A stretch of DNA of 64,000 nt from assembly GCF_033115175.1 (NCBI RefSeq), contig NC_084850.1, forward strand, positions 16,957,218 through 17,021,217. Reading direction: 5' to 3'. A program made the position numbers and the translations under genes. The DNA comes from Lepus europaeus (taxonomy: Eukaryota; Chordata; Mammalia; Lagomorpha; Leporidae). Below the pieces are notes generated by a model that saw only the letters and a list, made by a program, of their open reading frames with translations, did no database searches and was not told the DNA's origin. Shown here in pieces: positions 57,362 through 64,000 of the stretch. Each line of letters begins with the position of its first letter. The stretch's first letter is position 1.

Positions 57362-57586
57362 TTATTTTAAGTTTATTTGAAATGGATAAAGACAGGGAGA
57401 GATTGAAATAGAGATGGGGATGGGTGGCAAGTACTTGAGCCTCCATTTGCTGCCTTTAAGTGTGCACATTAGCATGAAGCTGGTATTGAAAGTAGAGTCA
57501 GGATTCAAATGCATGCACTCTGATATAGGATTTGGGTGTCCTAAGCAGTGTCTTAACTACTGTGTCAAATACTCACTCCAGTCTTT
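57362..57586 (-). mobile_element. Old CSINE
   Basis: Diverged minus copy: TTTATTTGAAATGGATAAAG, CTGGTATTGAAAGTAGAGTC, GTGTCCTAAGCAGTGTCTTA. No young-type head. Confidence 0.7.
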
Positions 57587-57589
57587 CAT

Positions 57590-57795
57590 TTTTTTGATAA
57601 TAGCTATTTTAACAGGTGTGGAGTTATATCTCATTCTGATTTTAATATGTATTTCCTTAAGGATTATTGATTTTGAACATTTTTTTTCATGAACCTATGG
57701 GGTGTTTGTATGTCTTCCTTGGGGGAACTGTCTATTAAGGTGCTTCACATATTTTTAAATCTGATTGCTACTTTCCTGTTATTGAGTTGTTTCAG
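57590..57795 (-). mobile_element. Old L1 ORF2 C-terminal fragment
   Basis: Inverted: AGGTGTGGAGTTATATCTCA, GGATTATTGATTTTGAACAT, TGTCTATTAAGGTGCTTCAC. Confidence 0.7.
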
Positions 57796-57799
57796 AGTA

Positions 57800-57965
57800 C
57801 ACAAGTGGGTTCCTTACCCAAGGTAATGGCATTGATCCATTCATGCGGGTGGTGCTGCCATAGTCCAAACACTTTTCAATGCGCCACACCTCCAATCACT
57901 ATTACAGTTGGGATCAAGTGTCTAATATAGGAACTTTGGGGAATCTATTCAAAGCATAGTGCTAA
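57800..57965 (-). mobile_element. MaLR LTR fragment
   Basis: GGCATTGATCCATTCATGCG, GCCACACCTCCAATCACTAT, TTGGGATCAAGTGTCTAATA and AACTTTGGGGAATCTATTCA match the 5' end of MaLR LTRs in inverted orientation. Confidence 0.65.
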
Positions 57966-58096
57966 CAGTTTGAAGACTGTTTATGGGTCTTTTTCTCTTG
58001 TATTTTTTATTAACTAGTGTTTAAACCATTTTATCATTCACTAATTTTTTTTACCATTTTGGGTTCCTAATTTTGTTTCTATTTTTGTTTTGTTTT
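57966..58096. other. Unassigned T-rich sequence
   Basis: Nothing recognised. Confidence 0.35.
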
Positions 58097-59735
58097 CAGT
58101 TCTTTTATTTTTTTAATTTTCATTAAGGAATGCAATTTCATGAATTTAATATATACAGATTTGGAAACATGATGCTCCCCCCACCTCCCTCCCGCCTTTC
58201 TTCCTCCTCCCTTTTCCTTTCCCATTATTAATGCTTACAGAGGTCAATTTTCAGTTAATTTTTAGACTCATAAGATTAAACCTACACTAAATAAAGAACA
58301 AAAGCAAACAAACAAGAAAAACATTGCTCTCTGACAGTCCAGGCCAGGGCTGTTCAAAGTCATCACATCTCAAAGTGTCAGTTTTACTCCTATAGATAAC
58401 ATTTTCAGTACTCCATTAGTTAGCACAGATCAGAAAGACCATATAATAATTTGTCCTTTTGACTTGCCCCAAATGGTGGAGTTAGAAATGTGCCAGGGGA
58501 TTCCAATGCAATCCCATCAAGGTGGCATGTACCAATGCCATCTCACTAGTCCAAGTGATCAATTTCAGTTCACAATTGATGGCTCTGATAGGTCTAAGAG
58601 TCAAAGGGATCACCCAAACAAGACTAGTGTCTGCTAATACTAACTGATAGAATCAAAAAGGAGAGAATGATCCAACATGGGAAGCAGGATACACAGCAGA
58701 CTCATAGAATGGCAGATGTCCTAAACAACACTCTGGCCTCAGAATCAGCCCTTAAGGCATTCGGATCTGGCTGAAGAGCCCATGAGAATATTGTAGGCAT
58801 GGAAAGCCAAGATACCATGGGAAAAAAAAAAGAATAAGACCTAAATGAAAGATCTCTGTGAGTGAGACCCCAGTGGAAAGAACGGGGCCATCAAAGAAGG
58901 AGGTACCTTTTTCTGAAGGGAGGAGAGAACTTCCACTTTGACTAGGACCCTATCGGAATAAGATCAAAGTCAGCGAACTCTAAAGGCTTCCATAGCCCTG
59001 GCAACTCATGACTAGAGCCTAGGGAGATTACTGACGCCATAAACAAGAGTGTCAAATTGTTAAGTCAGCAACAGGAGTCACTGTGTACTTACATGTCATG
59101 TGGGATCTGTCCTTAATGTGTTGTCTAATGTGAAGTGATGCTATAACTAGTACTGAAACAGTATTTTTACACTTTGTGTTTCTGTGTGGGTGCAAACTGA
59201 TGAAATCTTTACTAATTATATACTGAATCGATCTTCTGTATATAAAGAGAATTGGAAATGAAAAAAAAAAACCTGGTGTTAAATTGGAAATGGCATAGAA
59301 AATTAATTAATTAAAAAATATTATGTAGGATTTCTGTCTTTAATGTGCTGTACACTGTTATTTAATGCTATAACTAGTACTCCAACGGTATTTTTTTCAC
59401 TTTGTGTTGCTATGTGGGGGCAAACTGTTCAAATCTTTACTTAATATATGCTAAACTGATCTTCTGTATATAAAGAGAATTGAAAATGGATCTTGATGTG
59501 AATGGAAGGGGAGAGGGAGCAAGGGGGAGAGGGTTGCGGGTGGGAGGGAAGTTATGGGAGGGGGGAAGCCATTGTAATCCATAAGCTGTACTTTGGAAAT
59601 TTATATTCATTAAATAAAAGTTTAATAAATGAAAAAAAATTGTCCTTTTGTGACTGGCTTACTTCACTAAGTATAATGGTTTCCAGTTGTATTCATTTTG
59701 TTGCAAATTGGGATACTTATGGCTTTTCAAAATGA
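58097..59735 (-). mobile_element. Older L1 (minus), split by a younger L1
   Basis: The inverted 3' end occupies 58097-58461 (CATTAAGGAATGCAATTTCA, CCCCCCACCTCCCTCCCGCC). It resumes at 59651 in the end of ORF2 (GACTGGCTTACTTCACTAAG, TTTTGTTGCAAATTGGGATA). The interruption is the L1 at 58462. Confidence 0.8.
58462..59639 (+). mobile_element. L1 3' end with tandemly duplicated 3'UTR
   Basis: Type B L1, truncated in the 3'UTR (ACTTGCCCCAAATGGTGGAG). The first block ends GAATTGGAAATG at 59261. An A-run and the spacer CCTGGTGTTAAATTGGAAAT follow, with ATTAATTAATTAAAAAATAT. A second homologous block runs from about 59327 to ATTCATTAAATAAAAGTTTA. Exact 11-bp target duplications TTGTCCTTTTG (58451-58461, 59640-59650). 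Confidence 0.95.
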
Positions 59736-60061
59736 ACTCAGTTTTGTCAGTTTTCTCTGTTGTTTTTCTAGTCTCTATTTTATTTATTTATGTCTTTTTT
59801 TGTTATTTGCTTGTTTTGGCCAACTTTGGGCTCAGTTTGTCCTTCATTTTCTAGTTCCTTGATGTGAAATGCAAGATTATTTATTGATAATTTCTATCTC
59901 TTCATAGATATTTTCTATTTGATGAGACATTGTCATTAAACCTCCATTTACCTCTAAAAGCAAGATTAATTTTAGTTCATGTTTCTTAGAATAAATTTAT
60001 TTTCTTAAATAAGTTTTATTGTGTATATTTCAGGCTTACAACGTGATGTTATAGGATACAA

Positions 60062-60117
60062 ATAGTTACTATAGTAAAATAGTTACTATAGTAAAGTAAA
60101 ATAGTTACTATAGTAAA
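60062..60117. repeat. 17-bp motif x3 around a palindrome
   Basis: ATAGTTACTATAGTAAA at 60062-60078, 60079-60095 and 60101-60117. Each contains the perfect palindrome TACTATAGTA. Confidence 0.95.
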
Positions 60118-60195
60118 GCAGATTGACATATATTTCATTTCATCTCACATAGTTGCTTTTTTGTGTGACAAGAATAGTTACAATATATTATTTAA

Positions 60196-60553
60196 AGAGC
60201 ATTGATTGTTAAATTAACAACAGAAGTCACTGTGCACTTACTCACTATGTAGGACCTCTGTCCTTAATGAGTTGTCCTATGAGAATTAACTGTAAAACTT
60301 GTTTTCAAATATTACTTTATACATTGTGTGTGGGGGAATTCAAACTGTTGAAATCTTTACTTAGTATAGAGTTGGTCTTCTGTATAAAAGATAAGTAAAA
60401 ATGAATCTTAATGAAAAATGGGATGGGAAAGGGAGTAGGAGGTGGGATGGGAGGGGGGTGGGAGGGCGAGTATGGCGGGAAGAACCACTAATACACCTAA
60501 AGCGGTACCTATGACATTTGCATTCATTAAATAAAAACTTTAAAAAATAAAAT
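60196..60553 (+). mobile_element. L1 3'UTR fragment (type B)
   Basis: ATTAACAACAGAAGTCACTG to TTCATTAAATAAAAACTTTA, with GGTGGGATGGGAGGGGGGTG tract. Flanking ATTATTTAA on both sides. Single 3'UTR. Confidence 0.9.
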
Positions 60554-60594
60554 CCATTATTTAACACAAATCCCCAGTAGAATATAATTCTATT

Positions 60595-60933
60595 GGCCGG
60601 CGCCGTGGCTTAACAGGCTAATCCTCCGCTTTGCGGCACCGGCACACCGGGTTCTATTCCGGGTTGGGGCGCCGGATTCTATCCCGGTTGCCCCTCTTCC
60701 AGGCCAGCTCTCTGCTATGGCCCGGGAAGGCAGTGGAGGATGGCCCAAGTCCTTGGGCCCTGCACCCACATGAGAGACCCGGAGAAGCGCCTGGCTCCTA
60801 GCTTCGGATCAGCACGATGTGCCGGCCGCAGCGGCCATTGGAGGGTGAACAAACGGCAAAAAGGAAGACTTTTCTCTCTGTCTCTCTCTCACTATCCACT
60901 CTACCTGTCAAAAAAAATAAAAAATTAAAAAAA
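60595..60933 (+). mobile_element. CSINE, CTGCCTGTC-tail subfamily
   Basis: GGCCGGCGCCGTGGCTTAAC head, CTAATCCTCCGCTTTGCGGC, GGCCGCAGCGGCCATTGGAG, tail CTACCTGTCAAAAAA. Perfect 16-bp target duplications AGAATATAATTCTATT (60579-60594, 60934-60949). Confidence 0.98.
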
Positions 60934-61080
60934 AGAATATAATTCTATTAACTGTAGTCTTCACGTTATGCATTAGTTCTCTAGACTTGTTTATTTTACA
61001 TACTGCTACTTTGTATCCTTTGACCTATATCTCATTATCTCCCCTATCTCCATCTATTACCACTGTTTTATTTTTTAAAC

Positions 61081-62185
61081 ATTTTATTAAAATGAAGTAT
61101 ATATACTAAGAAATACACTTACATATGCAGATCAATGAGTTTTTTGGTCATCTGATCACACTTAAAATCAACTTCCAATTAAAGAACAAAACATTACTAG
61201 TACCCCAATAGCCCTCACTATTCCCCCCTCCATTTATTTTATAATGTGCTAAACAAGAGTATATTGTCATTTACATGGCATAATGTTTTATCCCCTTTCT
61301 CTATATATTTGATTTTTTTAAGATTCCACTACATTAATTAGATGATGAAATATTTTTGCTTGCTGTGTCTAGCTTATTTTACTTACATCATGTCCTCCAG
61401 ATCTGTCCATGTTATACCAACAACAAAGGAGATTTTTTTAATTCATTGAACACATTTTTATTAGCTATTCTGTTAAACCAACATGTACCCCTTCTTAGAG
61501 GATTCTTTTTTTTTCCTGTTGTATGATTTGAATCCAGCATGTCTCAGATTTTCTTATTGCTTTCTCTCATTCTCTCTCTATATTGCTCTTGCTCTCAATC
61601 TCCCCCAACTTTGCAAATAGAAAATTTTAGATTATAAATTATAGCAGCTCTGGGTAATGGCCTCATCATTACTTCCTAGATTTGTTATTATTTGCTTGTC
61701 TATTTCTATAGTGGCTAGCTGGATTACTCCTATTTTTCTCTCCCATGTGAGGTCTGTGATGTTGCTTCGTACCAGTACAGTTTAGGCACACAGGGATGAA
61801 AGTGGTCACAACAGACCTCTCTTTATTTGACCACACCCAGCAGATGATAAATTCCTCTAATTGCTGGCCAATAATTCTATTGATATAATTTATAGATGTT
61901 TATTTTTAGTAACATTGTACTTCTTTGTAGGATATTCCAACTCCTAGTCAAAGAGGTAAGAATTTGTGGAAAGCGTGGTGATATTCCATCCTGGATGAGT
62001 CAAAACAGAAGACTAAAAACCCTGAGGGATAGAAGTATAGTTTTAATGGAATGACAACTGAATGGTGGTAATAATTGCAGCAAGGAAGCGGAAGTGAGAA
62101 TATAACTTTCGAAACACTATTGTAAAGGTATATAATCATTAATAAATACGTATTAATAAATGAATTATTCAATGATTTTGTTTGC
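61081..62185. other. Unassigned AT-rich sequence
   Basis: No gene. 61080-61240 may be a worn old L1 3'UTR; 61560-61620 is pyrimidine-rich. The 83-codon minus frame (61948-62199) has no motif. Confidence 0.35.
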
Positions 62186-62189
62186 TCAG

Positions 62190-63360
62190 ATAAACTCAAA
62201 ATTGGTTAAAGACTTAAATTTAACAACATAAACTAAGAAACTACTAGAAGAAAATAAAGAGAAGGACTTCAGGATATTGGAAAAGATTAAAAGTTTTTGG
62301 ATATGACCTCAAAATCACAGGCAATGAAAATAAAACCAGAGAAATGTGATTAAATGACACTAAAAGCTTCTGCTGCACAGCAAAGAAAATAAAACAGTGA
62401 AGAGACAACGTACATGATGGGAGAAAATATTTGTGAACTATTCATATGACAAAAGATTAATATTCAGAATATATAAGAAACTCAAACAACTCAATAGCAA
62501 AAACACAATCTGACTGAAAAATGAGCAAAGGAATTGAATACACATTTTTCAAAAAAGACATAAATAGCCAACAGGAATTTCTCCACATCACTGCTCATTA
62601 GAGAAATGCTAATCAAAGACACAGTAAGCGATTTTCTTTTTCTAGTTAGAATGGTTACTAGGAAAAAGACAATAAAAGTGCTGGTGAAGATATGAAAAAA
62701 GGGAACTCTTATGCTCCATTGCTGGAAATGTGTATTAGTAGTCATTATGCAAAACAGTATGCAGTTTCCTACTGGGCATATAACCAAGGGAAATGAAATT
62801 GTTTTGTTGAAGAGATATCTGCAACCCAACAATTATTGAAGCACTATTCATAGTAGCCAAGATATGGAATCAATCAAAGTATCAATTGATGGATAAGTCG
62901 ATATAGACATAAAATTGAATACCATTCAGCCTTAAAAGAAAAAAGAAATCCTGTTATTTGTGACAATATGGTTGAACCAGGATATTATGTTACATGAAAT
63001 AGGCCAAAGAAAGAAAGACAAAAGCAACCTGTTTTCACCTATGTAGAAGCTAGAAAACTTGATCTCACAGAAGTAGACATCAGAATAATGGTTTCCAGAG
63101 GCTGAAAAGGATGAAGGGGATTAGGGAGAAGTTGGCTAACAGGTATAAAATTACAGCTATGAGGTATAAGTTTTGGTGATCTATTGCACAGGATGGTGGC
63201 TATAGTTAGTAACAATATTATTACATGTTTTCAAAGAGCTAGAAAAGAGAAGTTTAAAATTTTCAACACAAAGAAATGATAAGTATTTTAGGTGATATAT
63301 ATGCTAATAAATCTGATTTGATCATTATGCATTGTATGTATCAAAACATCAAACTGACCC
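62190..63360 (+). mobile_element. Old L1 3' end (L1MA/MB-like)
   Basis: Late ORF2 (GGTTAAAGACTTAAATTTAA, CTTCTGCTGCACAGCAAAGA, CAACTCAATAGCAAAAACAC, TAGCCAAGATATGGAATCAA) through 3'UTR (GTAGACATCAGAATAATGGT, GTATGTATCAAAACATCAAA). Frames destroyed; the 113-codon minus frame is chance. Confidence 0.85.
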
Positions 63361-64000
63361 CTCCACAACAGGTTCTTCAAAATATTTGTGGAAGAATGTA
63401 ATTCAAAGATAATGCAGATTTTCCATGAATTTTTGAATCCCCCTCATATGCACACTTATTTTATGTCTTATTTTAAAATTAGGTTTTGAAAAGAGATAAT
63501 TCAAGGTTCATATATATCAATTTCTCTTCCTGCAGGCTGTGAAGAGGATTCTCCCTTCATCAACTCATTTCTGTAGCCCTGTGATGCAGAATGAATCAAC
63601 AGTAAAGAGATAAATTATTAATAACTGAAAATTAATTAAGGAGCAGAAGACATTAATAAGAGGTACATAGAGGGTAGACACAGAGGGATTGTTAGAAGAT
63701 CTGAGGAGTGAAACTGATTTGTGAAGAAAATGGAAGAAATTGAAAAGTGACATTTAAAGAAAGACCTTCTCTGGTTTCCAAATCCTTATTCCTAGTTATA
63801 CTGGTTAGTCTCCATTTGGTCTTTAGACTCATTATCATCCTCTACTATGTTTGTGCTACTGCAAGTTCTAGATACTGCATCTCCCATGTGACTAACTGGG
63901 GTTTCTGGTCAGATTCCAGCATTGGTGTGAGGGCAGTGAATGGCAAAAGGACAAAAGTGTAAAAATGGAAAATTGGGGGAGGGGCACTGCAGCTTAGTAG
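63361..64000. other. Unassigned sequence
   Basis: No gene or repeat recognised to the window end. Confidence 0.4.

Larger units (their letters stand above)
59736..61080 (-). mobile_element. Old L1 pieces hosting two younger insertions
   Basis: 59780-59930 looks like inverted ORF2 (TTTCTAGTTCCTTGATGTGA). 59990-60195 and 60950-61080 are inverted old 3'UTR (TTTATTGTGTATATTTCAGG, CATTAGTTCTCTAGACTTG, CCTTTGACCTATATCTCATT). An L1 end and a CSINE lie in the gap. Confidence 0.65.

Noticed and set aside
62491-62832. 113-codon minus-strand frame
   Set aside because: It is the antisense of an old L1 3' region.
1-64000. CRISPR array, tRNA, rRNA or bacterial-type system
   Set aside because: No spaced palindromic repeat arrays or RNA gene folds were seen; the sequence is vertebrate intergenic DNA. 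tRNA-like boxes belong to SINE heads.

Overview
The window is non-coding mammalian DNA from a lagomorph, most likely rabbit (Oryctolagus) or a close relative. The main evidence is about 27 copies of the lagomorph C-repeat (CSINE). Their signature is a GGGGCCGGCGCYGTGG-type head, a (CT)n/(GA)n tract and a tail of AAATAAATAAATCTTT or CTGCCTGTC-A(n). There are also several young rabbit-type L1 copies with a long 3'UTR ending in an AAATAAAAGTTTAA motif. No intact cellular protein-coding gene, tRNA, rRNA, CRISPR array or bacterial-style operon is visible. Almost every open frame is a shadow of a CSINE or L1.
Layout. 1-7.5 kb: unassigned AT-rich DNA, an L2, a 400-bp solo LTR and a cluster of four CSINEs. 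7.5-15 kb: old L1 pieces, CSINEs, an L1 3' end and an ancient HAL1/L1 ORF1 region. A CSINE lies inside that region, and a 609-bp solo LTR with a clean 4-bp target duplication lies inside the CSINE. 15.5-22 kb: a minus-strand old L1 with a nested CSINE, an unassigned richer-GC stretch, a 1.45-kb L1 ORF2 fragment open for about 500 codons, and an old inverted L1. 24-30 kb: a 3.5-kb L1 with a 5' inversion and 18-bp target duplications, then the one recognisable cellular gene relic, a MAGE-B-like retropseudogene on the minus strand with two in-frame stops. 30-39 kb: mostly unassigned, with CSINEs, an L1 with a tandemly duplicated 3'UTR and a possible unidentified retrocopy at 37 kb. 39-44 kb: stacked CSINE/L1 insertions, including an L1 end joined to a 29-bp inverted copy of DNA from about 0.85 kb away. 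44-53 kb: L2, MIR and old L1s, and an L1 with a likely 3' transduction. 55-63 kb: MaLR LTRs with a nested CSINE, a second L1 of the tandem-3'UTR type inserted into an older L1, and further old L1s.
There is no gene network here. What the sequence records is the order of insertions: L2/MIR/HAL1 and old L1 first, then MaLR LTRs and old CSINEs, then younger CSINEs, rabbit L1 and class I-like LTRs. High L1 density, low GC and a MAGE-B relic would fit the X chromosome, but that is inference. The observations most worth a second look are the shared tandem 3'UTR of two L1s, the 29-bp inverted duplication at an L1 5' junction, the L1 fragment with target duplications but no 3' end, and an approximately 85-bp dispersed motif that matches neither CSINE nor the L1s here. 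Family names come from memory of consensus sequences; no database search was run.
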